From NCBI GenBank assembly GCA_036733985.1, contig DAIMZM010000006.1, forward strand, positions 1 to 45,382: a DNA stretch of 45,382 nucleotides, written 5' to 3'. A model generated the notes under the pieces. That model saw nothing but the letters and a program-made list of their open reading frames with translations, was not told the origin of the DNA and did no database searches. Each line of letters starts with the position of its first letter. The stretch's first letter is position 1. The DNA comes from DAIMZM01 sp036733985 (GTDB taxonomy: Bacteria > Bacillota > Dehalobacteriia > UBA4068). Made by a program: the position numbers and the translations under genes. Positions 14,328 through 22,965 of this stretch are shown here, piece by piece.

Positions 14328-16610
14328 TTAAATCTCTCCTTTCGCGGCCCGGGCGGCAGCCACCGCCGCCTGGCCGTAAGCAATACCGCCGTCATTGGCG
14401 GGCACCTGGCTGTTGCCGAGCACCCGGAACCCATCCGCTTCCAGGGCCGCCCAGACCTGTTCCAGCAGCCAGACATTCTGCCAGCAGCCGCCGGAAAGCA
14501 GCACCAGCTCCAATCCTGTCTCCGCCCTGAGCCTTTGGCAAACAGCCACACATAAGTCCACCACAGCCCGGTGAAAGCGGACGGCCAGGGCGCCTATGGG
14601 CAGGCCTTGGCGCAGATCTTCCCGGAGGCTGCGGATCAGGGGCCGCCAGTCCAGGATCAGGGCCGCCCCCGGCTGTTCCGGGGGGATCAGCTCAAAAGCA
14701 TAAGCGCCGGCCGCCCCGTCGTCGATCAGCTGTTCCAGTTCCACCGCGGCCTGGCCTTCATAATTCACCCGCCGCCCAATACCGGCCAAAGCCGCCGCCG
14801 CGTCGAAGAGCCGGCCCATGCCTGAGCTGAGCGGCGTGTTGATCCCCCGCTCCGCCCCTTGCCAAGCCAGCTCCCAGCCTGGGGGCAGCAAACCGGTTGG
14901 GGCGTCTGCAGCCAGGGCTTCTCCGCCCAGGGCCAGGGCCAGGGCGGCCATAGCTTGCCGCCAGGGTTCCCGGATGGCCTGTTCACCGCCGGGCAGGGGC
15001 AGATAGAGCAGATGGGCGGCCCGGCGGCAGGCAGTCAAACCGCCTACCAGTACTTCGCCGCCCCAGAGGCAGCCGTCCTCCCCGTAGCCGGTGCCGTCGA
15101 AGATCAGGCCGATGGCCTGCTCGTCCAGGCGGTGTTCAGCCAAAACCGAAGCCAGATGGGCATGATGATGCTGCACCGGTATTTTGGGCAGACCGCCGGG
15201 ATAAGCCTTGGCATATTGGCTGGACAAATAGTCCGGATGGGGATCATAAGCTAAAAGATCCGGCTGGCTGTTGAACATCTCCCGGAAATAATCGATTTCC
15301 CGGCGGAAGCCCCGCAGGGTGGGGAGATTCAGCAAATCGCCGATATGCTGGCTGACAAAGGCCTGGGCCCCCCGGGTCAGGCAGAACGTATTCTTCTGCT
15401 CCCCGCCCAGGGCCAGGATCTGCCGGCCGCTGTCCAGGATAGGCAAGGGTTCCGGCGCATAGCCCCGGGAGCGCCGGATCAGCCGGGGCTGCCCGGCAGC
15501 GTAAACCGCCACGCTGTCGTCGCAGCTGCGGAAAATAGCCCGGTTATGGGTGAGGAAGCCGTCGGCGAGCCGGGCCAGGCTTTGGCCGGCTTCCCCGTCG
15601 TCATAGACAATGGGCTCCTCGGAAAAATTGCCGCTGGTCATCACCAAGGCGGTAAAACCTTCCATTAATAAATAATGCAGGGGCGTATAGGGCAGCATCA
15701 CGCCTAAGCGGCCGTTCCCGGTTGCGATATCCCCGGCCAGTTCCCGGCTGGCCGGCCCTTTTTTCAGCAGCACAATGGGCCGGCGGGGGCTTTCCAGCAA
15801 AGCCGCCTCCTTGTCCGAAACCTGGCAGAAGCGTCGCGCCGCGGCCAGATCCGGCATCATCAGGGCAAAGGGCTTATCCCAGCGGTATTTGCGGCGGCGG
15901 AGGGCTGTCACAGCCTGGCTGTTCCGGGCATCGCAGGCCAGATGATAACCGCCCAAGCCCTTGACGGCCAGGATTTTTCCTTGCCCCAGCCAATCCTGGG
16001 CCACAGCCAGGGGATCCCCGTCCAAGCTGTTTCCGGCCCGGTCCAGGAAGCGGAGCTGGGGCCCGCAGGCCGGGCAGGCATTGGGCTGGGCATGGAAGCG
16101 CCGGTCATGGGGGTCCTGGTACTCAGCCTGGCAATCGCCGCACATGGTAAAGGCCCCCATAGTGGTGAAGGGCCGGTCATAAGGGAGGTTCTGGATAATG
16201 GTGAAGCGGGGCCCGCAATTGGTACAGTTGGTAAAGGCATAACGGTAGCGGCGGTTGGCCGGGTCCCGGATCTCCGCCAGGCAGTCCGGGCAGATACCCA
16301 TATCCGGGGAGACCAGGGTCTTCTTCTCCCCTTCCCTGCTCAGGCGGATGGTGAAAGCCACATCCCCGGCCAGGGCCATGGGCTCGGCGGCCAGCGTGTC
16401 TACCCGGGCCAGGACCGGCGCTTCCAGAGGCAGGCGGCGGAAAAAATCCCCGCAGGCCCGGTCCTCCCCTTCGATTTCCAGGGTCACGCCGCTGGCGGAA
16501 TTATAGACCCAGCCGGTAAGGGCCAATTCCTCTGCCAGGCGGAAAACAAAGGGCCGGAAGCCCACGCCCTGGACAATGCCGCTGATCTCGGCGTGGTAGC
16601 GGCTGATCAT
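14328..16610 (-). CDS. hypF: Carbamoyltransferase HypF
   Basis: This 760-residue multidomain enzyme converts carbamoyl phosphate to carbamoyl-AMP and passes the carbamoyl group to HypE. Domains in order: acylphosphatase-like (GIVQGVGFRPFVFRL, residues 11-25), two zinc fingers (C107, C110, C129, C132 and C157, C160, C179, C182), a YrdC-like domain (about 200-380) and a Kae1-like domain with the HHHAHLASV metal motif near residue 480. I set the start at 16610 (MISRYHAEISG), overlapping the hypB stop by ATGA; the longer in-frame extension lies inside hypB. Confidence 0.97.
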   Translation of the reverse strand: MISRYHAEISGIVQGVGFRPFVFRLAEELALTGWVYNSASGVTLEIEGEDRACGDFFRRLPLEAPVLARVDTLAAEPMALAGDVAFTIRLSREGEKKTLVSPDMGICPDCLAEIRDPANRRYRYAFTNCTNCGPRFTIIQNLPYDRPFTTMGAFTMCGDCQAEYQDPHDRRFHAQPNACPACGPQLRFLDRAGNSLDGDPLAVAQDWLGQGKILAVKGLGGYHLACDARNSQAVTALRRRKYRWDKPFALMMPDLAAARRFCQVSDKEAALLESPRRPIVLLKKGPASRELAGDIATGNGRLGVMLPYTPLHYLLMEGFTALVMTSGNFSEEPIVYDDGEAGQSLARLADGFLTHNRAIFRSCDDSVAVYAAGQPRLIRRSRGYAPEPLPILDSGRQILALGGEQKNTFCLTRGAQAFVSQHIGDLLNLPTLRGFRREIDYFREMFNSQPDLLAYDPHPDYLSSQYAKAYPGGLPKIPVQHHHAHLASVLAEHRLDEQAIGLIFDGTGYGEDGCLWGGEVLVGGLTACRRAAHLLYLPLPGGEQAIREPWRQAMAALALALGGEALAADAPTGLLPPGWELAWQGAERGINTPLSSGMGRLFDAAAALAGIGRRVNYEGQAAVELEQLIDDGAAGAYAFELIPPEQPGAALILDWRPLIRSLREDLRQGLPIGALAVRFHRAVVDLCVAVCQRLRAETGLELVLLSGGCWQNVWLLEQVWAALEADGFRVLGNSQVPANDGGIAYGQAAVAAARAAKGEI

Positions 16611-17272
16611 CGGCCCGCCTTTTTGGCCGCGGCCAGTTCCCGGAGCCAGGCGGCCAGATCCGCCAGGCCCTGGGCATGACCGGCCCGGCAAACGGTTTCG
16701 AAAATCTTCAGCCCCGGCTTCAGATCATGGAGATCCGCCTTGACCTGTTCCAAATCGAAATCAGTCAAGGCCAGCAGATCCAGCTTATTCAGCACCACGG
16801 CGGCGGCGGAAATGAAGGTGGCGGGATATTTCACCGGCTTATCCCCGCCCTCGGCCACGGAAAGCAGCACCAGGCGGCCATCTTCCCCCAGGTCGAAATC
16901 CGTGGGGCAAACCAGATTGCCCACGTTTTCGATGAGCAGGATATCGGTGCGGTCCAGGTCAAAGAGGGGCAAGACCTTTTCGATCATCCCCGCGTCCAGA
17001 TGGCAGCCGCCGTCGGTATTGATCTGCACCACCTGGGCGCCTTTGGCGGCAATGCGGGAAGCATCCCTGGCCGTGGCCAAATCCCCTTCGATCACGGCGA
17101 TCTTCAGATCCGCCGTCATTTCCAGCAGCCGTTCCAGCAAAGTGGTTTTGCCGGCGCCCGGGGAACCGATGATATTCAGGGCCAGCACGCCCCGGTCCCG
17201 GAACAATTGCCGGTTGCGCTCTGCCCGGGCATTGTTCAGCTCCATCACATTCAAATTGGCATTCAGTTCCAT
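16607..17272 (-). CDS. hypB: Nickel-insertion GTPase HypB
   Basis: This 221-residue SIMIBI GTPase has GSPGAGKTT (36-44), IEGDLAT, the metal-site pair C90-H91 in GGCHLDA, IENVGNLVCP and NKLDLL. It loads nickel into the hydrogenase large subunit together with HypA. It has neither the N-terminal CxxCGC nickel site of the E. coli protein nor a histidine-rich store, so it is the short form. I chose the ATG at 17272 because AGAGGAA precedes it; the frame extends seven codons further without a ribosome site. Confidence 0.96.
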   Translation of the reverse strand: MELNANLNVMELNNARAERNRQLFRDRGVLALNIIGSPGAGKTTLLERLLEMTADLKIAVIEGDLATARDASRIAAKGAQVVQINTDGGCHLDAGMIEKVLPLFDLDRTDILLIENVGNLVCPTDFDLGEDGRLVLLSVAEGGDKPVKYPATFISAAAVVLNKLDLLALTDFDLEQVKADLHDLKPGLKIFETVCRAGHAQGLADLAAWLRELAAAKKAGR

Positions 17273-17295
17273 ATGTTCATTTCCTCTCAATCCAA

Positions 17296-17637
17296 TCAGT
17301 CAAAATCGATATGGGTCAGCAGCACTTCGCCGCCGTTGACGATCTCCGCCCGATGGCTGCCGCAAATTGGGCAAACCGGCGGCAGGGTTGCGCTTTCATA
17401 ATCCCCTCCGCAATCCTGGCAAAGCGCGGTCAGGGGCCGCTTTTCCAGGATCAACCTGGCGCCTTGGAACAAGGTGCCCTGGGTCAGGGCCAAAAAAGCG
17501 TAGTCCAGGGCCTCCGGCATGATATTGGCCAGCACCCCGGCGCTGACGGTCAAGGTGTTTACCCGTTTTGCCTGATATGGGGCCAGCAGCTTTTCCGCCG
17601 TCTCCAACACCCCCTGGATCAGGGACAGCTCATGCAT
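17296..17637 (-). CDS. hypA: Nickel chaperone HypA
   Basis: This 113-residue protein starts MHE, the nickel-binding motif with His2, and has a zinc site formed by CQDC and CPIC in the C-terminal half. It delivers nickel to HypB and the hydrogenase large subunit. It is the first hyp gene. Its start lies inside the end of ligA (8-base overlap), so it has no promoter of its own directly upstream and must be read, at least partly, from the pcrA-ligA transcript. Confidence 0.96.
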   Translation of the reverse strand: MHELSLIQGVLETAEKLLAPYQAKRVNTLTVSAGVLANIMPEALDYAFLALTQGTLFQGARLILEKRPLTALCQDCGGDYESATLPPVCPICGSHRAEIVNGGEVLLTHIDFD

Positions 17638-19642
17638 GGCCGGGAGCCTCCTCCCTCATCAGGTCTTTTGCTTCTTCCCAGCTAAGCAGGGCTATTCCCA
17701 GCTGGCCGGCTTTTTCCGCCTTGCTGCCGGGGTTTTCCCCCAGCAGCAGATAATCAGTTTTCTTGCTTACGCTATTGCCTACCTTAGCCCCGGCGCTTTC
17801 CAGCAATTCTTTGGCCTCTTCCCTGCCGATACCGGGCAGGCTGCCGCTGATGACCAGGGTTTTGCCGCTTAAGGCGGTCCGCCGCTGTTCTCCCCGGTCG
17901 CCTTTCAGGTTCAGGCCCAGGTCAGCCAGCTTGGCGATGAGCGCCCGGTTTTCATCCAGGCTGAACCAGGCCGCCACGCTCTCGGCAATGATGCCGCCAA
18001 TCTCCGGGATGCCGGTCAACTGTGCCGCTCCAGCAGCCATCAGGCTGTCCAGATCCGGGAACCGGCCGGCCAGCACCTTGGCGGCCCGCTCGCCCACATG
18101 ACGGATACCCAGGGCAAACAGCAGCCTGGACAGGGGCAGGCTTTTGCTTTTGCTGATGGCGTTGATCAGATTGGCAGCGGATTTGGGGCCCAGGCGTTCC
18201 AGGGCCGCCAGCTTCGCCGCATCCAAAAGATAGAGATCCGCCACATCCTTTACCAGGCCGGTTTCCAGCAGCTGGCGCACCACCGCCGGGCCCAGGCCGT
18301 CGATATCCATGGCCTTTTTCTCCCCGAAATGCAGCAGTTTCTCATAGAGCTGGGCCGGGCAATGGGGGTTGACGCAGCGCCAGGCCGCTTCATGGGGCTG
18401 CCGCAGGGCCGCTTCCCCGCAGGAAGGGCAATGATCCGGCATGGTGAAGATCCGTTCGCTGCCGTCCCGCTTCTCCGGCAGCACCCGCACCACTTCGGGG
18501 ATCACGTCCCCGGCCTTTTGGATCAGCACCCAATCGCCCACCCGGATATCCTTGTCCCGGATATTGTCCTCATTATGCAGGGTGGCCCGGCTGATGGTGC
18601 TGCCGGCCAGGAAAACCGGGGCCAGCATTGCGGCAGGGGTCAGGGCGCCGGTGCGGCCCACGCCTACGATGATCTCCAGCACCTGGGTTTCCGCCTGTTC
18701 CGGCGGGAATTTATAGGCCATGGCCCAACGGGGGAATTTGCCGGTAGCGCCCAGCTCCTCCCGGAGGGGGATGGCATTCAGCTTCAGCACCAGGCCGTCG
18801 ATCTCATAATCCAGGCCATGCCGCTCCTCTGCCATCTGGCTGATGAAATCCATGATCTCCCCCTGATCCCGGCAGATCCTGCGCGATTGATTCACCGGCA
18901 GGCCCAGGCCGGAAAGGAGGGCCAGCAATTCTTCTTGGCTGGCGGGGCTAATGCCCTCAGCCTCGATGATATCGTAGAAGAAGGCTTCCAGCCGGCGGCC
19001 GGCGGTGATTTCCGGGTCCAGCTGGCGCAGGCTGCCGGCGGCGGCGTTCCGGGGGTTGGCGAACAGGGACTCCTCATTCTCCTCCCGCTCCTGGTTCAGC
19101 CGGGCAAAGGCCTTTTTCGGCATAAAGGCTTCCCCCCGCACCGTCAGCAGGGGCACGGCTTGCTTTAAACGCTGGGGCACCGCCTTGATGGCCCGGACAT
19201 TTTCCGTCACATCCTCGCCGGTCACCCCGTCCCCCCGGGTAGCGGCGGCGGCCAGGCGGCCGTCCCGGTAAGTGACGGCAATGGTCAGGCCGTCGATTTT
19301 CAGCTCCGCCAGCAGTTCCGGGTCTGGGACGCCCCCCCGCTGCAGGCGCTGGATAAAAGCCTCGATATCCGCCCGGCTAAAAGCATTATCCAGGGACAGC
19401 AGGGGCCGGGCATGCCGGCGGGGGGCGAAGCGGCTTTCCGCCTGTCCCCCCACCCGTTGGCTGGGAGAATCAACGGTCGCCAGCTCCGGCCAGGCCGCTT
19501 CCAGCTGGGTGAACTCCCGCATCAGCAAATCATAGTCATGGTCGCTGACGGTAGGGGCGTCCTGCTGATAATAGGCGATATTATGCGTTTCTATTTCCTG
19601 CCGCAGCGCCGCCAGGCGGGCGGCGGCCTGTTGTTTATCCAT
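17630..19642 (-). CDS. ligA: NAD-dependent DNA ligase LigA
   Basis: This 670-residue protein is a complete bacterial DNA ligase. The N-terminal Ia domain with the NAD-binding YxxDxPxVxDxxYD-type motif is present (IAYYQQDAPTVSDHDYD), the AMP-accepting lysine is K115 in ELKIDGL, then come the OB fold, a four-cysteine zinc finger (CPSCGEAALRQ...CVNPHCPAQ), helix-hairpin-helix repeats and a C-terminal BRCT domain (SGKTLVISGSLPG). The start at 19642 (MDKQQAAARL) follows GAGG. The gene lies 75 bases after pcrA, the common pcrA-ligA order of Firmicutes, and overlaps hypA by 8 bases. Confidence 0.97.
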   Translation of the reverse strand: MDKQQAAARLAALRQEIETHNIAYYQQDAPTVSDHDYDLLMREFTQLEAAWPELATVDSPSQRVGGQAESRFAPRRHARPLLSLDNAFSRADIEAFIQRLQRGGVPDPELLAELKIDGLTIAVTYRDGRLAAAATRGDGVTGEDVTENVRAIKAVPQRLKQAVPLLTVRGEAFMPKKAFARLNQEREENEESLFANPRNAAAGSLRQLDPEITAGRRLEAFFYDIIEAEGISPASQEELLALLSGLGLPVNQSRRICRDQGEIMDFISQMAEERHGLDYEIDGLVLKLNAIPLREELGATGKFPRWAMAYKFPPEQAETQVLEIIVGVGRTGALTPAAMLAPVFLAGSTISRATLHNEDNIRDKDIRVGDWVLIQKAGDVIPEVVRVLPEKRDGSERIFTMPDHCPSCGEAALRQPHEAAWRCVNPHCPAQLYEKLLHFGEKKAMDIDGLGPAVVRQLLETGLVKDVADLYLLDAAKLAALERLGPKSAANLINAISKSKSLPLSRLLFALGIRHVGERAAKVLAGRFPDLDSLMAAGAAQLTGIPEIGGIIAESVAAWFSLDENRALIAKLADLGLNLKGDRGEQRRTALSGKTLVISGSLPGIGREEAKELLESAGAKVGNSVSKKTDYLLLGENPGSKAEKAGQLGIALLSWEEAKDLMREEAPGHA

Positions 19643-19677
19643 AAAAACCTCGTCGGTAAAAACCCTCGGTAAAAACC
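19642..19677. repeat. Tandem repeat spanning the ligA ribosome-binding region
   Basis: The 12-mer TCGGTAAAAACC occurs at 19653-19664 and 19666-19677 (13-base period), and a third partial unit, TAAAAACC, occurs at 19642-19649. On the coding strand each unit reads GGTTTTTA; the last one joins the GAGG site to the ATG. This looks like replication slippage that copied the ribosome-binding region. Confidence 0.6.
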
Positions 19678-19717
19678 TCTTAGTCTCTGCTGAAGCCGGG
19701 CGCAAGGGCCCGCTGTT

Positions 19718-21943
19718 TTAAATTTTTTTTAAGGGGGCGTATTTCCACATCAGCTTTTTCACGCCCACATCCGGGAAAGCCACGGTGATCTGCAAATCAT
19801 CGCCGCTGCCGGAAATGGCTACGGCCACGCCGTCGCCGAATTTGCCGTGGCGCAGCTTATCCCCGACCATGATGCCGGTTTCCAGCTTGGCCCCTTCCTG
19901 CTTTACCGCCACCCGGGGTTGGAACACATTATTGGTGGCGGTGAATTCCTGGCGCTGCCGGGAGGGCGCATGGGACGTGACGCCGGTGCTGTTCACCAAT
20001 TCCTCCGGTATTTCCTTTAAAAAGCGGGAGGGCTTATTGTTTTCATACTTGCCCCAAACCAAACGCCGGTTGGCAGCGGTCAGGGTCAGGCGCTCCCGGG
20101 CCCGGGTAATGCCCACATAGCAAAGGCGGCGCTCCTCTTCCAGCTCATTGTCGTCAAAGCTGAACAGCACCTTGCGGTGGGGGAACACGCCTTCTTCCAT
20201 GCCCACCAGGTAAACCACGGGGAATTCCAGGCCTTTGGCCGCGTGCAGGGTCATCAGGGTCAGATAATCAGGGGCCTCCTCCGCCGCGTCCATATCCGTG
20301 GCCAGGGAGATTTGGTTCAAAAAGGCCACCAGGGGCGGGTCCAATTCCTCCCCTTCCGGCGTGATCTGGGCCATGTCCTCATAGTTTAAATCAAAATCCC
20401 CGGCGGTATCCATCAGCTGTTCCAAAATTTCCAGCCGCTCGGCGCTATCCGGGCCGCTGGCGATCATCTCCCCATAGCCGGTGCGCTGCCACAGCTCCCG
20501 GAGGATCTCCGCCACCTGCCGGGTCTGGGCCGCGTAACCCGCCAGCCCCTGCAGCAGTTCCCGGAGATAAACCAGCTTATGGCTGACCGCGGCGCTGAAA
20601 CCCAGGCCCTCCGCCTGGGCCAGCAGGGACCAGATGGAACAGCCCCCTTGCCCGGCCCCTTCCTGCAGCTTATCCCAGGTGGCCCGGCCAATGCCCCGGC
20701 GGGGCTCATTATAGACCCGGCGCAGGGCTTCGTCGTCATGGGGATTCACCAGCAGCCGGAGATAAGCCAGGGTGTCCCGGACTTCCTTGCGCTCGTAGAA
20801 CTTCATGCCGCCATAAACCCGGTAAGGCATGGCCATTTTGATGCACTCATCCTCCAGCAGGCGGCTCTGGCCATGGGTGCGGTAGAGCACCGCGCAATCG
20901 GACAGGGAATGGCCCAGCTCCACCAGGGCGCGGATGCTCCGCATCACATAGGCGGCCTCTTCCTTATCGCTGTCCGCCCGGTGAAAGACGATGGGGTCCC
21001 CAGCCCCGGCCTGGGTAAACAAATCCTTGGGCTTGCGGTTTTTATTATTGGCGATCAGCCCATTGGCCGCGTCCAGGATGGTCTGGGTGGAGCGGTAATT
21101 TTGGGTCAGCCGCAATTCCCGGGCCCCGGGATAATCCCGGCTGAAATCCAATATGTTGGCAATATCCGCTCCCCGCCAGCGGTAGATGGACTGATCCGGG
21201 TCGCCTACGGCAAAAACATGGCCTTGTTCCCCGGCCAGAAGCTTGATCAGCAAATACTGACAATGGTTGGTATCCTGGTATTCGTCCACCAGGATATGGC
21301 CGAAGCGCTCCCGGTATTTGGCCAGCACTGCCGGATGGGCCTGCAGCTCGTGATACAGGCGGGTGAGCAAATCGTCAAAATCCAGGGCCTGGGCCGCGTG
21401 GAGCATGTCCTCATACCGTTGATAGACTTTGGCGATATTCAGCTCCCAATCGCTGTCCGCCGCCTGTTGGAAATCAGCCGGGGGCTGCAGCCGGTTCTTC
21501 GCGCCGCTGATGGCGTTCAACACCGCGGAAGGATGATAGCTTTTATCATCGTCAGCCAGCCGCAGCTCGGCCAGGGCCCGCTTGATCAGAGCCCGGCTAT
21601 CGCCGTCGTCATAGATGATAAAATCCTTGCTCAGGCCGAAGCTTTCCGCCTCCATCCGCAGCAAGCGGGCGGAAAGGGCGTGAAAAGTCCCGATCCACAT
21701 CCAGCGGCTGTTGATCTTAAGCAGGTTTTCCACCCGGTCTTTCATTTCCCGGGCAGCTTTATTGGTAAAGGTGACCGCCATGATTTGATAGGGGTTGATC
21801 CTTTGCTCAGCGATGAGCCAGGCCAGGCGGGAGACCAGCACCTTGGTTTTGCCGCTGCCGGCGCCGGCCACCACCAGCACCTGCTGCTCCGAAGCGGTGA
21901 CGGCGGCCAGCTGTTGTTCGTTTAAGCCATTGCGTATATCCAT
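19718..21943 (-). CDS. pcrA: ATP-dependent DNA helicase PcrA (UvrD family)
   Basis: This 741-residue superfamily 1A helicase has GAGSGKT (27-33, Walker A), VTFTNKAAREM, VDEYQDTNHCQY (Walker B), GDPDQSIYRWRGA, LTQNYRST, LMTLHAAKGLEFPVV and VGITRARERLTL, covering the canonical helicase motifs. The C-terminal ~60 residues form the small Tudor-like domain seen in PcrA (GDKLRHGKFGDGVAV). It unwinds DNA in repair and clears RecA and stalled polymerase. The ATG at 21943 is preceded by GAGGA. It heads a pcrA-ligA-hyp gene run. Confidence 0.96.
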   Translation of the reverse strand: MDIRNGLNEQQLAAVTASEQQVLVVAGAGSGKTKVLVSRLAWLIAEQRINPYQIMAVTFTNKAAREMKDRVENLLKINSRWMWIGTFHALSARLLRMEAESFGLSKDFIIYDDGDSRALIKRALAELRLADDDKSYHPSAVLNAISGAKNRLQPPADFQQAADSDWELNIAKVYQRYEDMLHAAQALDFDDLLTRLYHELQAHPAVLAKYRERFGHILVDEYQDTNHCQYLLIKLLAGEQGHVFAVGDPDQSIYRWRGADIANILDFSRDYPGARELRLTQNYRSTQTILDAANGLIANNKNRKPKDLFTQAGAGDPIVFHRADSDKEEAAYVMRSIRALVELGHSLSDCAVLYRTHGQSRLLEDECIKMAMPYRVYGGMKFYERKEVRDTLAYLRLLVNPHDDEALRRVYNEPRRGIGRATWDKLQEGAGQGGCSIWSLLAQAEGLGFSAAVSHKLVYLRELLQGLAGYAAQTRQVAEILRELWQRTGYGEMIASGPDSAERLEILEQLMDTAGDFDLNYEDMAQITPEGEELDPPLVAFLNQISLATDMDAAEEAPDYLTLMTLHAAKGLEFPVVYLVGMEEGVFPHRKVLFSFDDNELEEERRLCYVGITRARERLTLTAANRRLVWGKYENNKPSRFLKEIPEELVNSTGVTSHAPSRQRQEFTATNNVFQPRVAVKQEGAKLETGIMVGDKLRHGKFGDGVAVAISGSGDDLQITVAFPDVGVKKLMWKYAPLKKI

Positions 21944-22163
21944 AATTCCTCGCTCTAAGCGGCGGGGCTATTTCAATCAACGCCCCAAACAATGGGCTGA
22001 TGCTGAAACGCCATACCTAAGAAGTAATGTTTAACTTGTTTAATATTCGTCGTTCCAGCTATGTTTCCTTTATCCGTCTTGACCAAAGGCCGGGCGGCAG
22101 GGACATTTTCCCGCCGTTACCGGCATAATCTGATAATAACATATAGCCGACGGAGGAATTCCT

Positions 22164-22904
22164 ATGCCCAGCGTTTTTCTGAGCCCCTCCACTGAGGAAC
22201 ACAATGAATTCGTGATCGGCAATACGGAAGAATATTATATGAACCTGATCGCCGACGCCCTGGAACCCTATCTTACCGCCGCGGGCATCAGCTTCGGCCG
22301 GAATAACCCCGCCTTCTCTGTGGGGCATGCCATATCCCTTTCAAATATTGGCAATTATGACGTGTATCTTTCCCTGCATACCAATACCGCCCCGCCCCGC
22401 CTGTTCGGCCGGATCCAGGGCTTGGATGCCTATTACTATCCGGGTTCGGCAGCGGGCGAAGCCTTGGCCCAGCTGATCGTTACCAATCTCCGCAGCATTT
22501 ACCCTTATCCGGATTTAGTCAACGCGGTGCCCAACCGCACGCATTATGAACTGATCACCTCCAGGGCAGCGCCGGTTCTGGTGGAGCTGGCTTATCATGA
22601 TAATGAGGAAGACGCCCAATGGATCGCGGATAACATCGAAAGTATTGCCCGGGCCCTGGCCCTGTCTTTGACCCAATATTTCGGCGTCCCCTTTGTCCTG
22701 CCCAATACCCTGCAGCGGGGGCGGGTCGATACCGAGGGTTTTGATATTTACCTGCGGGAGCAGCCCGATTTCAACGCGGCGGTAGGCGGCGTTCTCCTTA
22801 ACGGCGCGGACGTGATCGTCACCGGGGAAAGCGGCGACTGGTATGTGGTGACTTATAATGGGCAGAGCGGCTTTGTGCCGCGAAATTACATCACCCTGCT
22901 CTAA
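22164..22904 (+). CDS. N-acetylmuramoyl-L-alanine amidase-like protein with C-terminal SH3 domain
   Basis: This 246-residue protein has an Amidase_3-type domain (about residues 3-175) and a bacterial SH3 domain (about 185-246, ending GDWYVVTYNGQSGFVPRNYI). Amidase marks are NTEEYYMNLIADAL, SLHTNTAPP and the catalytic-type glutamate in VLVELAYHDNEEDA. The usual opening zinc histidine (DPGHGG) is replaced by LSPSTEEHNEF, a variant I associate with spore-former amidases. There is no signal peptide, so it may act inside the spore or mother cell or be released by lysis. GGAGG precedes the ATG. It stands alone between divergent pcrA and convergent yyaL; the 220-base gap upstream shows no clear promoter. 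Confidence 0.8.
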   Translation: MPSVFLSPSTEEHNEFVIGNTEEYYMNLIADALEPYLTAAGISFGRNNPAFSVGHAISLSNIGNYDVYLSLHTNTAPPRLFGRIQGLDAYYYPGSAAGEALAQLIVTNLRSIYPYPDLVNAVPNRTHYELITSRAAPVLVELAYHDNEEDAQWIADNIESIARALALSLTQYFGVPFVLPNTLQRGRVDTEGFDIYLREQPDFNAAVGGVLLNGADVIVTGESGDWYVVTYNGQSGFVPRNYITLL

Positions 22905-22933
22905 GATAAAGAGAAAGGCCAAGGGAATTGAAT

Positions 22934-22958
22934 GTCCCGGCCCGAGTTGGGCCGGGAC
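22934..22958. terminator. Convergent terminator hairpin between the amidase gene and yyaL
   Basis: GTCCCGGCCC and GGGCCGGGAC form a perfect 10-bp stem with loop GAGTT, 29 bases past the amidase stop and seven bases past the yyaL stop on the other strand. The U-tract is weak (GTTTGCTTT on the plus strand). Confidence 0.65.
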
Positions 22959-22965
22959 GTTTGCT

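Noticed and set aside
20579..21925. 448-codon plus-strand open frame opposite pcrA
   Set aside because: Shadow of pcrA caused by GC-rich third positions; all helicase motifs are on the minus strand.
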